Below, piece by piece: positions 16,743-27,300 of a stretch of DNA of 64,000 nt (the stretch's first letter is position 1; every line of letters starts with the position of its first letter). This DNA comes from Candidatus Babela massiliensis (lineage in GTDB: Bacteria > Babelota > Babeliae > Babelales > Babelaceae), in assembly GCF_000513475.1 (NCBI RefSeq), contig NC_023003.1:186001-250000 (forward strand), in the 5' to 3' direction. The position numbers were made by a program, and so were the translations under genes. The notes under the pieces were generated by a model that was not told the DNA's origin, made no database searches, and was given only the letters and a program-made list of their open reading frames with translations.

Positions 16743-16835
16743 ATGTAATAATTTTAAGTTCATAAACTCTTCGAAATTAATTGTTTTAGTTAATTAACAA
16801 TGCAAATATTCTATCAAACTTTATTTTAATAGCAA
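16743..16835 (-). repeat. Duplicated promoter/leader region, copy 2
   Basis: Partner of 16216-16309, placed 45 bases upstream of the 71-aa membrane protein start. The -35-like TTGCTA (16835-16830) and -10-like TAGAAT (16813-16808) are preserved with the same 16-base spacer. Differences are concentrated in the middle of the leader, near 16767-16780 and 16793-16805. Confidence 0.8.
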
Positions 16836-16979
16836 TAGATTAATAAATCTTTTTCTTAGTTCTTCCCTATACTTTATACCCTTTACATATATTCGTCTTT
16901 AAATCTTAAATGCAAATCATTAGCAAAAGCATTTAATATTATTTTTTGCTTTATTAAATCAAACTAACATTAATTAAAA

Positions 16980-17960
16980 TCAAGAATTTTTTTTGACTAA
17001 TTTTGAGTACATTAACTTTCTAGTTTTCCGATCGTTGGCCTTGTTATTAATCTCATTTACCAGCCGCATCAAATTACCTTCATTGACAAAATCTACCGCT
17101 ATAAAATTAGGATACCTTTTGCCAAATACTTTACTCTTTAGACAATTATCTAATAGCTTTGGTACACCTTGGGAATTAATTCTTTCAAAATTTATTCTTT
17201 GAAAGGGTTTTATATAAAAATGAGGAAAGTAATTCATAACATAGATATATCTATCTTGATCCTTACCTGCAGCAATAGACTCTAATCTCTCTTGACTTGC
17301 TCGATTGACATTTGTAGTACCATATTGATTCTCAAGATGACAACTCCATTCATCATAGATATACCTAGTCTGGCCTTTTTGATTAAATATAACCATACGT
17401 TTATTATTCTTTTGCATCCATTTAACTTTAGGCCATCCGTCTTTCTTACAGGGATCCCAAATACTAGGAGTCAAAATTAAATCTTTAATCCCTGAAGACT
17501 CAATTACATCATCAAGGTCTTTACCTTCAGTATAATTTTCCAAAAATAAAGTAATAATTTCTTTATCGTTTTTCTCTAAAAATTCTTTAAAGATTTTAAA
17601 AGATTTCTTAAGACTCATCGGTTTCCCTTTAAAGGGTCTTAAGACCATTTGAGTAAGAGTACAATTATTATGACACAATCTAATTTTTTTCTTACCCCTA
17701 AAAAAATTAGAAGAATAATGAGTATCTAACATAAAACCTCTAACGCCGTTTTTTAATTGATTTTCTAAACTCCATTTTTGTTGTGGTTGCATATACCCAT
17801 CTTCTTCACTTGAAAATGAATTATGAGATGTTAAAAAAGTAACCTCATGATAACATCTTGAATCATTAGGCAAACACCAAACATCTAAATTATCTTCCAA
17901 ACAATAAATATTAAGTCCTAAAAAAAATAATAAATAACTTATATAATTAATGTTTTTCAT
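16980..17960 (-). CDS. Secreted PI-PLC X-domain-like phospholipase
   Basis: The start at 17960 gives a 326-aa protein with a signal peptide (MKNINYISYLLFFLGLNIYC) and GGAGG eight bases upstream; an upstream start in frame would add 15 residues without an SD. The X-domain pattern is clear: TFLTSHNSFSS (41-51, His46), LENQLKNGVRGFMLDTHY (65-82), and IRLCHNNC (93-100, His97), the two catalytic-type His. Further on, IITLFLENY and RMVIFNQKG follow the barrel strands. It probably cleaves a phosphoinositide or related lipid outside the cell. Substrate and exact family are unproved. Confidence 0.82.
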   Translation of the reverse strand: MKNINYISYLLFFLGLNIYCLEDNLDVWCLPNDSRCYHEVTFLTSHNSFSSEEDGYMQPQQKWSLENQLKNGVRGFMLDTHYSSNFFRGKKKIRLCHNNCTLTQMVLRPFKGKPMSLKKSFKIFKEFLEKNDKEIITLFLENYTEGKDLDDVIESSGIKDLILTPSIWDPCKKDGWPKVKWMQKNNKRMVIFNQKGQTRYIYDEWSCHLENQYGTTNVNRASQERLESIAAGKDQDRYIYVMNYFPHFYIKPFQRINFERINSQGVPKLLDNCLKSKVFGKRYPNFIAVDFVNEGNLMRLVNEINNKANDRKTRKLMYSKLVKKNS

Positions 17961-18189
17961 AGACAACCTCCAAATAACCGTCCATTTCATAGAAAATTTT
18001 ATCAAAATTGCAATAGCCCAAATCTTTAACTAGATATATATTACAAATAACAAATGATAATAATCAATAAAAATAAAGAGCAAAAAAACAGCTTTATCAA
18101 TTTGAGAAGTTAAAAATATTTCATTTTTAATAAATTAATGATATAATTTAATATCGACTAAAAATTCCAAATAAAATCATTAAATACTT

Positions 18190-18669
18190 ATGAATAATTA
18201 CACAAAAAAAGAAGACCAATTTTTTATGGCTCTTGCTTTAAAACAAGCAAAACTTGCTTTCAATAAGTCTGAGCTGCCTGTAGGGGCTATAATTATATCT
18301 AAAGATAAAAAAATTTTAAGTAGAGGATACAACAAAGTAGAAAGCAAATTGTCACAAAGCAAACATGCTGAAATAATAGCTATTGAAAGAGCTTGCAAAA
18401 AAATAAAGAACTGGCGATTAAATGGTTGTACCATTTATATAACATTAGAGCCATGCTTAATGTGTAGTGGATTAATAGCTTTAAGTAGAATAGAACGAAT
18501 AGTTTATGGCGTAAAATCTCCTCTTTTTGGGTATAATATTGACAATCAAAGTTGTCCTAATTTATATAAAAAACATATTAAGGGTATTACTCAAGGTATT
18601 TTATCTGATAAGATAGAGACGCTGTTAAATCAATTTTTTAAAAATAAAAGGAAATCCAAAAGTGAGTAA
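18190..18669 (+). CDS. tadA: tRNA adenosine(34) deaminase
   Basis: TadA makes inosine at the wobble position of tRNA-Arg(ACG). The 159-aa protein has the deaminase zinc site: HAE at 59-61 and LEPCLMCSGLIALSRI (86-101) with PCxxC. MALALKQAKLAFNKSELPVGAI at the N-terminus and KSPLFGY (family: DPKxGA/xG) also fit. Its 3' end overlaps the next gene by 8 bases, indicating translational coupling. A cytosine or guanine deaminase is possible but less likely with this N-terminus. Confidence 0.9.
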   Translation: MNNYTKKEDQFFMALALKQAKLAFNKSELPVGAIIISKDKKILSRGYNKVESKLSQSKHAEIIAIERACKKIKNWRLNGCTIYITLEPCLMCSGLIALSRIERIVYGVKSPLFGYNIDNQSCPNLYKKHIKGITQGILSDKIETLLNQFFKNKRKSKSE

Positions 18670-19006
18670 TTTAGAAACTATCAAAAAAAAACTTATATTA
18701 AGAAAAGAAGAATTAGAAAATGGTCTTTCTCGATTGTATAAAGAAAAAGTAAGTGAAGATATAGTTCAAGATACAGCAGATCAAGCACTTACTTCATCAC
18801 TTGAAGATATTAAAATATCTCTTCATAATACTGAGCTTGATGAATATAAAATGATTCTAAAGGCACTTGATATGATCGAAAAAGGTACTTATGGTATATG
18901 TGTTGACTGCGGTAAACCTATATCAGAAAAAAGACTATTATTATTTCCTAATTCAACCAGATGCCTAATATGCCAGGAAGCTCTTGAAGAAAGAGAGTCG
19001 GCATAA
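18662..19006 (+). CDS. DksA/TraR-type zinc-finger protein
   Basis: The 114-aa protein starts at a GTG (18662) that overlaps the tadA end; AAGGAAAT lies about 8 bases upstream and no ATG is suitably placed. It has an N-terminal coiled-coil (ETIKKKLILRKEELENGL), a family DxADxA-like stretch (DTADQALT), and a C4 zinc finger at C80, C83, C101 and C104 (GICVDCGKPI ... RCLICQEALE). Such proteins bind RNA polymerase and modulate transcription. Whether it acts like DksA with ppGpp cannot be told. Confidence 0.88.
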   Translation: MSNLETIKKKLILRKEELENGLSRLYKEKVSEDIVQDTADQALTSSLEDIKISLHNTELDEYKMILKALDMIEKGTYGICVDCGKPISEKRLLLFPNSTRCLICQEALEERESA

Positions 19007-19075
19007 TAGCAGATTTTAAATTCAACAAGCTATAATTTATTGTATATTTTTTAATATATGTTATAATTTTTTAAA

Positions 19076-19150
<75 letters not shown>

Positions 19151-19215
19151 AAATTTTTTAGAATTATATAAACTATAGAGTTTAAGTAAAATTAAATAAT
19201 CAAATAAGGTAAAGT

Positions 19216-19638
19216 ATGGATATAAAAATGACATCAAGAAGCTCCAATCAACCTTTAGCACACGGTGTAGGTAGAAGAAAATCTGCAGTCGCTCGTGTTT
19301 GGTTAAAAAGAGGGCAAGGTAAAATAGTAGTAAATCATAAAGCTTATAATGAATACTTCGACACAGATGTAGCTCGCATAGCAGCTTACAAACCGTTTGA
19401 AATATATCAAAATGCAGCAAAAATCTATGACGTTGTAGTTAACGTATGTGGCGGTGGAATCATTGCTCAAGCGGACGCTGTTAAACTTGGCATTGCTCGT
19501 GCTTTAGTAGAAGCTAATGATACTTTACGTCCTTTATTAAAAGAACATGCTCTTTTAACTGTAGATTCAAGATTAAAAGAACGTAAAAAATATGGTCAAC
19601 GTGGCGCTCGTCGTAAGTTCCAATTCGTAAAACGTTAA
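19216..19638 (+). CDS. rpsI: Ribosomal protein uS9
   Basis: Small-subunit protein near the P site. The 140-aa sequence carries GVGRRKSAVARVWLKRG (about 17-33), GGGIIAQADAVKLGIARAL and the basic tail RLKERKKYGQRGARRKFQF ending in KR, all diagnostic. AAGGTAAAG precedes the ATG. rplM, normally directly upstream in bacteria, is not here; a tRNA-Thr gene takes its place. A strong terminator follows. Confidence 0.97.
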   Translation: MDIKMTSRSSNQPLAHGVGRRKSAVARVWLKRGQGKIVVNHKAYNEYFDTDVARIAAYKPFEIYQNAAKIYDVVVNVCGGGIIAQADAVKLGIARALVEANDTLRPLLKEHALLTVDSRLKERKKYGQRGARRKFQFVKR

Positions 19639-19666
19639 AAAATATTACAATATTATTTATTGTTTA

Positions 19667-19698
19667 AAGCCCTCTTGCATACGAGGGCTTATTTTTTT
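19667..19698 (+). terminator. Rho-independent terminator after rpsI
   Basis: AAGCCCTC (19667-19674) pairs perfectly with GAGGGCTT (19683-19690) and is followed by ATTTTTTTA. GC-rich stem plus T-run is the classical form. Confidence 0.92.
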
Positions 19699-19781
19699 AT
19701 CTATTTTTTTTTATAAACTTTTGTTATTCTAAAACACAAATTTATTGTAAAAAGTTATAATTATATTTAGGACAACGAAAT

Positions 19782-21632
19782 ATGTGCAGTGTAGTTGGAT
19801 ATATAGGCAAAAATTATTGCCGATCTATAATAATGGAAGGCTTAACTAGATTAGAATACAGAGGCTACGATTCAGCAGGTTTTGTATGCTTACATCCTCA
19901 AGATCAACGCCTAATTTACACAAAAGCACAAGGCGGTGTAAAAAATTTAATAAATAACTTAGAAAACACTACAATTGATGGTTTTGCTGGTATAGGTCAC
20001 ACCAGATGGTCTACTCACGGTATTGCATCAACTGAAAATGCTCATCCTCACTTTGATTGCAACAAAAATATATCTATTGTACACAATGGAATTATAGAAA
20101 ATTATTTAGAAATTAAAACAAAACTAGAAAAGTCAGGGCACGTTTTTTATTCTCAAACCGATACAGAAGTTGTAGCTCATTTATTAGAAGAGTTATTAAT
20201 ATCGACCAAAGACTTAAATAAAGCGATTGTCGAATTAGTAAAACATATAAAAGGAGCTTATGCTCTTGCTTTTTTAATTCAAGATTATCCCGATGCTATA
20301 TTGCTCATACGCAAAAGCTCTCCATTATGCATAGGCTACGGAGACAATGAAGTATTCATAGCATCCGATGCCTTAGGATTTGCAGGTAAAACCAATCAAG
20401 TCCTATTTGTACCCGATAAAAGTTTTGCATTAGTCAAACAAAACAAAATCGAACTTTATGATTTCGAGGGTAAATCTTTACCACTTGAGTTTCAAATAGT
20501 TGATATCAATTGGTCAGCAGACGGGAAACAAGGCTATGAACATTATATGCTTAAAGAGATATATGAACAAAAAAAGGTAATTCAAGGATTAGTTCATAAA
20601 TTCAAAGAAATAGAAAATAGCTTATGGAATCAATTAGGATTTGCAAACGGTATAGATGATATTCGGAATTTAGACCATATATATTTAATAGGTTGTGGTT
20701 CTTCTTGGCATGCTGCTAACATTGCAAAGATATTTTTTGAAAATATTGCAAATATCGAAACCAGTATACATCTATCATCAGAACTTAGACATTCTAACTT
20801 TTTTGCAAAAAAATCAAGCATTGCTATAGCTCTTTCTCAATCTGGTGAAACAGCTGATACTTTAGAAAGCCTAAGATTTTTAAATGAAAAAAATATACAT
20901 ACCATTGCTTTAACTAATGTAAAATCAAGTACTATTACTCGAGAATCTAAAGGATACTTTTTAACACATGCAGGACCTGAAATAGCTGTTGCTTCTACCA
21001 AAGTCTTTTCTGCACAACTTGCTTCTCTTTATTGGATTTCACACAAAATAGCATTTGAAAAATCAATTATAAATAAAGAAATACTCGATATATCAAAAGA
21101 CAATTTACTTATAACTGCAGAATTATTAGAGGGTATAATAGAAGATTATAAACAAGATATAATTGAGAAATTAGCCCCATATTATTCTAAATTCAAGTAC
21201 CATTTATTTTTAGGTAAATTTATAAGTTATCCTATTGCTATGGAAGCAGCATTAAAATTAAAAGAAATATCGTATATATTTACTGAAGCTTGTCCAGCAG
21301 GTGAATTAAAGCATGGTCTTTTAGCATTAATTGATCAAGATACTCCAGTATTTATGTTCTCTTCTATGGATAATAATATATATAAAAAATTAGTAATAAA
21401 CGCTCAAGAAATAAAAGCTCGATCTGGTCATTTAGTAACATTTGCATTTGAAGGGCAAAAGGAATTAATAGAACTATCTGATTATTCATTTGTAATACCT
21501 CAAGTCAAAACATTACTTGAACCTCTTGCTTTAACTGGAATAATGCAATTTTTCGCGTATCAAATTGCAAAGAATTTAAATCGTCCAATAGATAAGCCAA
21601 GAAATTTAGCAAAATCAGTAACTGTGGAATAA
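19782..21632 (+). CDS. glmS: Glutamine-fructose-6-phosphate aminotransferase
   Basis: GlmS makes glucosamine-6-phosphate for cell-wall and LPS precursors. The 616-aa protein starts with MCSVVGYIG, exposing the catalytic Cys after Met removal, and contains RLEYRGYDSAGF, IGHTRWSTHG and SIVHNGIIENY of the glutaminase domain. Two SIS domains follow (LIGCGSSWHAANIAKIFFE; LSQSGETADTLESLRF; EAALKLKEISYIFTEACPAGE LKHG region; C-terminal RPIDKPRNLAKSVTVE). No glmS ribozyme-like leader is apparent in the 140 bases upstream. Confidence 0.97.
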   Translation: MCSVVGYIGKNYCRSIIMEGLTRLEYRGYDSAGFVCLHPQDQRLIYTKAQGGVKNLINNLENTTIDGFAGIGHTRWSTHGIASTENAHPHFDCNKNISIVHNGIIENYLEIKTKLEKSGHVFYSQTDTEVVAHLLEELLISTKDLNKAIVELVKHIKGAYALAFLIQDYPDAILLIRKSSPLCIGYGDNEVFIASDALGFAGKTNQVLFVPDKSFALVKQNKIELYDFEGKSLPLEFQIVDINWSADGKQGYEHYMLKEIYEQKKVIQGLVHKFKEIENSLWNQLGFANGIDDIRNLDHIYLIGCGSSWHAANIAKIFFENIANIETSIHLSSELRHSNFFAKKSSIAIALSQSGETADTLESLRFLNEKNIHTIALTNVKSSTITRESKGYFLTHAGPEIAVASTKVFSAQLASLYWISHKIAFEKSIINKEILDISKDNLLITAELLEGIIEDYKQDIIEKLAPYYSKFKYHLFLGKFISYPIAMEAALKLKEISYIFTEACPAGELKHGLLALIDQDTPVFMFSSMDNNIYKKLVINAQEIKARSGHLVTFAFEGQKELIELSDYSFVIPQVKTLLEPLALTGIMQFFAYQIAKNLNRPIDKPRNLAKSVTVE

Positions 21633-21653
21633 AAGGGGAATTATCCCCTTTTT
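21631..21653. terminator. Bidirectional terminator between glmS and the propeller gene
   Basis: AAAAGGGG (21631-21638) pairs with CCCCTTTT (21645-21652) around a six-base loop. The hairpin sits on the glmS stop and the stop of the convergent minus-strand gene. A/T runs on both sides let it act in either direction. Confidence 0.85.
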
Positions 21654-22818
21654 AAGATCCTAGTACAACTTGAAAAATAGATATATTAGCTGAGCCTGCA
21701 TTTGCAGTAGCTGCAAACAGTTTGCCATTAGAAGTAATTGGTGAAAATGCTACAGAAAATGGAATATCTCCTGTTCTATAGTTACCTACAAACTTAAAAT
21801 TACCGTTATTTATGTCTACGTTATACACCGAAACATTATTAGAAGAATGATTAGCTACAGCAGCAAATAGCTCATTATTAGAAATAATTGGTGAAAATGC
21901 TACAGATAAAGGATAAGCTCCTGTAGAAGGACTAAATAGTAAGTTAAACTTACCATTTTCTACATTAACATCATAAACTGAAACAGTATTAGATCTATAA
22001 TTTGTTACTGCAACAAATAATTTATTATTCTCTGTTATAGGTGAAAATGCAATAGAATTGGGATTTCTACCAACTGGAGACTCATAAATAAATTTAAAAA
22101 TACCTGTATTGGCATCAACTTGGTAAAATGAAACAGTATTAGAACCATAATTAGCAACTCCAGCAAATACATTACCATCTTGGGTAATAGGCGAAAAAGA
22201 AACAGCAAAAGGAATCTTACCTGTCTGATAATTAACTGGAAGTGATACAGTATTAGTATTTAAATCTATACTATAAACTGATAGACCATCTTCACCTGTA
22301 GATGCACCCTCATTAACAACTGCAAAGAACAATTTATCTTTTGATGTTACCGGCATAAATGACACTGAATAAGGAAAGCGGCCTGCATTATAATTAGCTA
22401 TTTGCTTAAATTCTCCAGTATCTATATCTACACTGTATATAAAAACATTTTCAGATAAAAAATTGACTACAGCAGCAAATAATTTATTTGAATCAACTAA
22501 AGAAGAAAACGCTATTGAAGAAGGATTTTCACCAACAGATACAGGAAATTTTAAATAAGATAAAAAACCATTATTTACACTATAAGTTGCTAAACTGCCA
22601 TTATTATTACCAAAATCCCCAAAATTAGAAACTGCTGCAAAAAGTTTTCCTTGAGAGGTAAGAGGAGAGAAAGCTACATCGCTTGGTGATATACCAGAAC
22701 CATAATCTTGCCTATTAATAAATGATCCCGGAATATTATTCTCATCTATATTTTGGCATAGAATATTACCTATAAACATCAGCGGTAATATTAATATAAC
22801 TTTAGGAAACTTTTTCAT
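21652..22818 (-). CDS. Secreted seven-bladed beta-propeller protein A
   Basis: The 388-aa protein has a signal peptide (MKKFPKVILILPLMFIGNIL) and seven repeats of the form SVAFSPITxxxKLFAAVxNxxSNTVSVYxVDxxTG, at spacing of about 45-50 residues. This is the lactonase/YVTN-like propeller pattern. Enzyme active-site residues cannot be assigned. AAGGAGGG is a strong SD. It is paralogous to the 22995-24134 protein and to the N-terminal heads of the three giant proteins. A surface or periplasmic binding role is inferred. Confidence 0.85.
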   Translation of the reverse strand: MKKFPKVILILPLMFIGNILCQNIDENNIPGSFINRQDYGSGISPSDVAFSPLTSQGKLFAAVSNFGDFGNNNGSLATYSVNNGFLSYLKFPVSVGENPSSIAFSSLVDSNKLFAAVVNFLSENVFIYSVDIDTGEFKQIANYNAGRFPYSVSFMPVTSKDKLFFAVVNEGASTGEDGLSVYSIDLNTNTVSLPVNYQTGKIPFAVSFSPITQDGNVFAGVANYGSNTVSFYQVDANTGIFKFIYESPVGRNPNSIAFSPITENNKLFVAVTNYRSNTVSVYDVNVENGKFNLLFSPSTGAYPLSVAFSPIISNNELFAAVANHSSNNVSVYNVDINNGNFKFVGNYRTGDIPFSVAFSPITSNGKLFAATANAGSANISIFQVVLGS

Positions 22819-22911
22819 TAACCCTCCTTATATAATAAAGAATACAAATTAAAATTAAATTTTTCTGCTATAAATAAATTTATAATTTTAAATGAGTTAA
22901 ATTAACCTCAA

Positions 22912-22937
22912 GAGCGCTAAATTAGTATTTAACGCTC
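22912..22937. terminator. Inverted repeat between the two propeller genes
   Basis: GAGCGCTAAAT (22912-22922) pairs with ATTTAACGCTC (22927-22937) with one mismatch. It lies between the two tandem propeller genes. No clear T-run follows in the minus direction, so terminator function is doubtful. Confidence 0.35.
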
Positions 22938-22994
22938 AAATCACCTAGTAAAATAAAAATCAAAATTTTTTATTTACACTTTATATCTAGACAA

Positions 22995-24134
22995 TTAAGA
23001 TTCTAATTCTACTTGATATACTGAAACCTTACCTGATCCATTAGCTACTGCTGAAAATAATTTACCTGATAAATTTATTGGCGAAAATGCCACTGAAAAT
23101 GGCAAATCTCCAGTGGAATAATTACCTATAGTCATAAATTTACCATTATTTTTATCAACATTATATACTGAAACAGTATTAGATGAATGATTAGCAACTG
23201 CAGCAAATAAATCCCCATTTGGTGTTATTGGTGAAAATGATACCGAGTTAGGAGATGACTCTGTTGGATAACTAGACAATAGATCAAATCTGTAATTATT
23301 TATATCTAATTTATATACTGAAACAGTATTAGATGAATGATTGGAAACTGCAGCAAATAAATCCCCATTTGGTGTTATTGGTGAAAATGATACCGAATTA
23401 GGATTAGTTCCAGTTTGAACGTCATTTACAAATTGGAGTCTACCTGAAACCTTATCAACTTTATAAAATGAAACTATACTGGTTTTATAATTAACGGCTG
23501 CTATAAATAAATCTCCATTTTTGGTTATCGGTGAATAAGATACTGAAAAGGTATCCATTCCCATTTTATAATCAACTCTTAGAACTTTGTTTGTGCTTAA
23601 GTCCAAACTATAAATAGAAACGCCATTATTTGCAATTGCAAAGAAAAGTTTATTTTCTAATATTATTGGCGCAAATGCAACTGAAAATGGAAGTACAACA
23701 TCATAACTAGCAATTTCTTTAAACTCTCCAGAAATTACATTAACGTCATAAATCAAAACATTTTCAGAAGTTAAATCAACTAAAGCAGCAAATAGCTTGT
23801 TTTCATGAGTTAAAGGTGAAAAGGCTATTGAAGTTGGATTCTCACCTGAAGAAACTGGAAACTTTAAATAAGAAAATATTCCCTCATTATTTATACTATA
23901 TACAGAAACACTCCCATTTTTCTTTCCAAAGTCTCCAAAGTTAGATATAGCAGCAAAAAATTGTCCCTCAGAATTAAGAGGAGAAAATGCAACATAATTC
24001 GAGGTTATACCAGAATCATAATCATGCCTATTAATAAACGTTCCAGGAATCTTATGTTCATTTACATTTTTACATAAAATATCTTCTATAAATATCAATG
24101 GTAATATTAATATAATTTTAAAAAACTTTTTCAT
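22995..24134 (-). CDS. Secreted seven-bladed beta-propeller protein B
   Basis: A 379-aa paralogue of the downstream propeller gene with the same signal-peptide start (MKKFFKIILILPLIFIEDIL) and seven SVxFSPIT..DLFAAVxNHSSNTVSVY repeats. Two neighbouring repeats are almost identical (both with NSVSFSPITPNGDLFAAV), pointing to recent repeat duplication. AAGGAGAAATA precedes the ATG. With the gene at 21652 it forms a tandem pair; the region N-terminal to the first blade (GSFINRQDYGSG versus GTFINRHDYDSG) is also conserved. Confidence 0.85.
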   Translation of the reverse strand: MKKFFKIILILPLIFIEDILCKNVNEHKIPGTFINRHDYDSGITSNYVAFSPLNSEGQFFAAISNFGDFGKKNGSVSVYSINNEGIFSYLKFPVSSGENPTSIAFSPLTHENKLFAALVDLTSENVLIYDVNVISGEFKEIASYDVVLPFSVAFAPIILENKLFFAIANNGVSIYSLDLSTNKVLRVDYKMGMDTFSVSYSPITKNGDLFIAAVNYKTSIVSFYKVDKVSGRLQFVNDVQTGTNPNSVSFSPITPNGDLFAAVSNHSSNTVSVYKLDINNYRFDLLSSYPTESSPNSVSFSPITPNGDLFAAVANHSSNTVSVYNVDKNNGKFMTIGNYSTGDLPFSVAFSPINLSGKLFSAVANGSGKVSVYQVELES

Positions 24135-24242
24135 TATTTCTCCTTAATAAATTATCAGTATTATTTTAACTTTTATTTGTAAACTTATTCAATATAAAGT
24201 TATTTTGCTATAAAGTTTATATTTCATTGACTTACAAATAAA

Positions 24243-24268
24243 AAGACCTAGAAATATTTCTAGGTCTT
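24243..24268 (-). terminator. Terminator after giant protein A
   Basis: AAGACCTAGAAA (24243-24254) pairs perfectly with TTTCTAGGTCTT (24257-24268). In the minus direction the stem is followed by TTTTATTTG, giving a good intrinsic terminator for the 24313-30366 gene. Confidence 0.88.
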
Positions 24269-24312
24269 AAGATAAATTTAATTATTTTTTAAGTTTTACT
24301 ATCAAATGAATA

Positions 24313-27300
24313 CTAAGAGCAATACTTAGAAGCAATAGCACTACTTAAAGAGCTAGTAGCTCTGACAGTAACATTAACAGAATCACTTGCTGTAAAACCA
24401 TAAGCATCAGTTACTATAACTGTATAAATACCAGAGTTTGCCGTTGTTGCATCTTTAACAATAAGGATTTGATCAGTTGATATCAACTGACCAGAAGTAC
24501 TTCTGGTCACTGCTGGCCCAAACCATTGATAAGTGTATGGAGCTTGACCTCCACTTACTTGAGCTATTAATTCTATTGTTTGACCTTGACGCACATTTAA
24601 AGTATTGGAGATTATATCTACACTTAAATCATCTAATCTAATTTCTATAGTTTCTGTTATTGTATTACCATTGGCATCTGTTACTGTTAATGTATAAGTT
24701 CCTGTGTTTGATCCATTTGCATTATTGATAGTTATTATTGGACTATTAGATGTAAATCCGTTTGGACCTGTCCATTGATAGGTAAACGGCGCTTGGCCAC
24801 ATACTATATTAGCTCTTAATGTTATTGCTGATCCTGGAGCTACTACTGCAGGGTTTGGTATTATTTCAATAACTATATCTTCTAAATTAATTTGAGATGA
24901 CCCAATACTTACACATCCGTTACTATCTGTCACTGTTACCTGATACACTCCTGAGGTTAATTCACTTACATTATTTATCGTTATATTTTGAGTATTTGCT
25001 GTAAATCCATTAGGACCCGCCCAACTATAGGTATATGGAGCAGACCCTCCCGTTACATTTGTTGATAATGTAACTGTAGATCCAGGGCATACTGAAGTAG
25101 ATGATGGAGTAACTGTAACTGAAATATTACTTACAACTACATCAACTGAACTTTGAGCCGTACAACAAACTTCTCCTGACATATCACAACTTGTTACTAC
25201 AACTCTATAAGTTCCAGAATTGACTGGTTGAGCATTTGGTATATTTATCGTTTGCTCAGTTGAGCTAAATCCATTTGGTCCTGTCCATTGATATGTAAAG
25301 GGCGGATTACCTGATGTTACTTGAGCTGTTAATGTTATTGTTGTCCCCTGACATATATTTTGTACTGCATTAGCATTTACCAAATTAAAAAAGTTTGAAT
25401 CAGAAATTATATTAACATTTACAGCATTTATTGTTACTGTAGAAAACCCTAAGGAAGAACAGCCATTTACATCAGTTACTTCTAATTGATAAGTACCTGC
25501 ATTTAATTCACTTGCATTGCTTATAGCTATATTTGGGTTATTCGATGTAAATCCATTTGGACCTGTCCATTGATATGTATACGGCAATGTTCCTCCTGAC
25601 ACACTTGATGTTAAATTGATCGTTGCTCCTAAACATGTTGATAATGTATCTGGACTTACTTGAACTTCTAACTCACCTATTTCAACTGTTGCTGTACTTA
25701 TTCCAGAGCAACCATTACCATCTATTACTGTTACCGTATAGACTCCTTGATTTGTAGTACTTATACCAGAAATTACTGCTGGATTTCCTGTAAAACTATA
25801 ACCATCAGGACCTGACCATTGATATGTATATGGTGCTACCCCACTTGTTACATTCGCTGTTAAAACTACCGTTGAGCCAGGGCATACACTAGTATTTGAA
25901 GGACTTACAGATACTATTACTTGATCCACACTTATATTGGATGAACCACTTCCTGAGCAACCATTCGCATCTGTTACTACTACATAATAGGCTCCTGAGT
26001 CCAGTAAAGTTGCATTATTAATAATCGCTGGATTACTTGTTGAAATAAACCCATTAGGACCTGACCATTGATAGGTATAAGGCGCTACTCCTCCTGTAGG
26101 ATTTGCAGTTAACGTTATTGTTGATCCAATACACACTGCTTCCATTGCTGGAGAGACTAATACGTTTAATTGACCTACATTAACAGTTGCTAAACTTACA
26201 CCGGAACAACCATTTATATCTGTAACTGTTAGTTGATAAGTACCTGCATTTGATAAAGTTGCATTATTAATCGTTACATTTTGATTATTTGATGTAAATC
26301 CATTAGGACCTTGCCATTGATAGCTATAAGGTTCAATTCCTCCATTTACATTTGCTGTTAATGTTATTGTTGATCCAATACATATTGATTGCGATACTGG
26401 TACAATTGAGACACTCAACTGACCTACATTAACTACTGATGAACTCGAGCCTGAACAATTATTAGTGTCTGTAACTGTTACCTGATATAAGCCTGCATTT
26501 GATAAAGTTGCATTATTAATAACTAATGGATTAACTGTTGACGTAAAACCATTAGGACCGGTCCACTGATAACTATAGGGTGTAGTTCCTCCACTTACAT
26601 TTGCTGTTAATGTTATAGTGGATCCAACACATACAGATTCTAATGAAGGTGAAACGGACACACTTAACTGACTTACATTAACAGCAGAGGATGACATGCC
26701 GGTACAATTATTGCTATCAGTTACTATCACACTATAAGTTCCTGAATTTGACAGACTAATATTTGATATAGTTATAGGATTACCTGTAGATGTATAACCA
26801 TTAGGACCTACCCAACTATAGCTATACGGTGATGTACCTGATGTTACATTTGCTGTTAATGTAACATTTGAGCCTATACAGGCTGTAGTAGTACTTGGTA
26901 CAACATTAACACTTACAATATCCACCGTTACCAAACTAGATGCAACTCCTTGACAACCATTACTATCTGTTACTGTTACTTGATATAATCCTGAATTAAC
27001 TTGTTGAGCATTTGATATAGTTATTGAAGCACTAGTTGATGTAAATCCATTAGGTCCTGTCCATTGGTACGCATATGGCGCTACTCCTGTTGTTACATTT
27101 GATGATAAATTAATTGTTGATCCTAAGCAAACAGTACTAGAACCTGTAATATTAACATTTATAGTATCAACTACAATAGTAGTTGTTGCAGTTCCTTGAC
27201 AACCATTACTATCTGTAACTGTTACTTGATATATTCCTGCATTAGATGAAGTTATATTTGAAATTGTAACTGGGTTAACTGTTGATGTAAATCCATTGGG

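Noticed and set aside
21652-24134. Assigning the propeller proteins as 6-phosphogluconolactonase
   Set aside because: They share the fold pattern only; signal peptides, family expansion and fusion to Ig repeats argue against that cytoplasmic enzyme.
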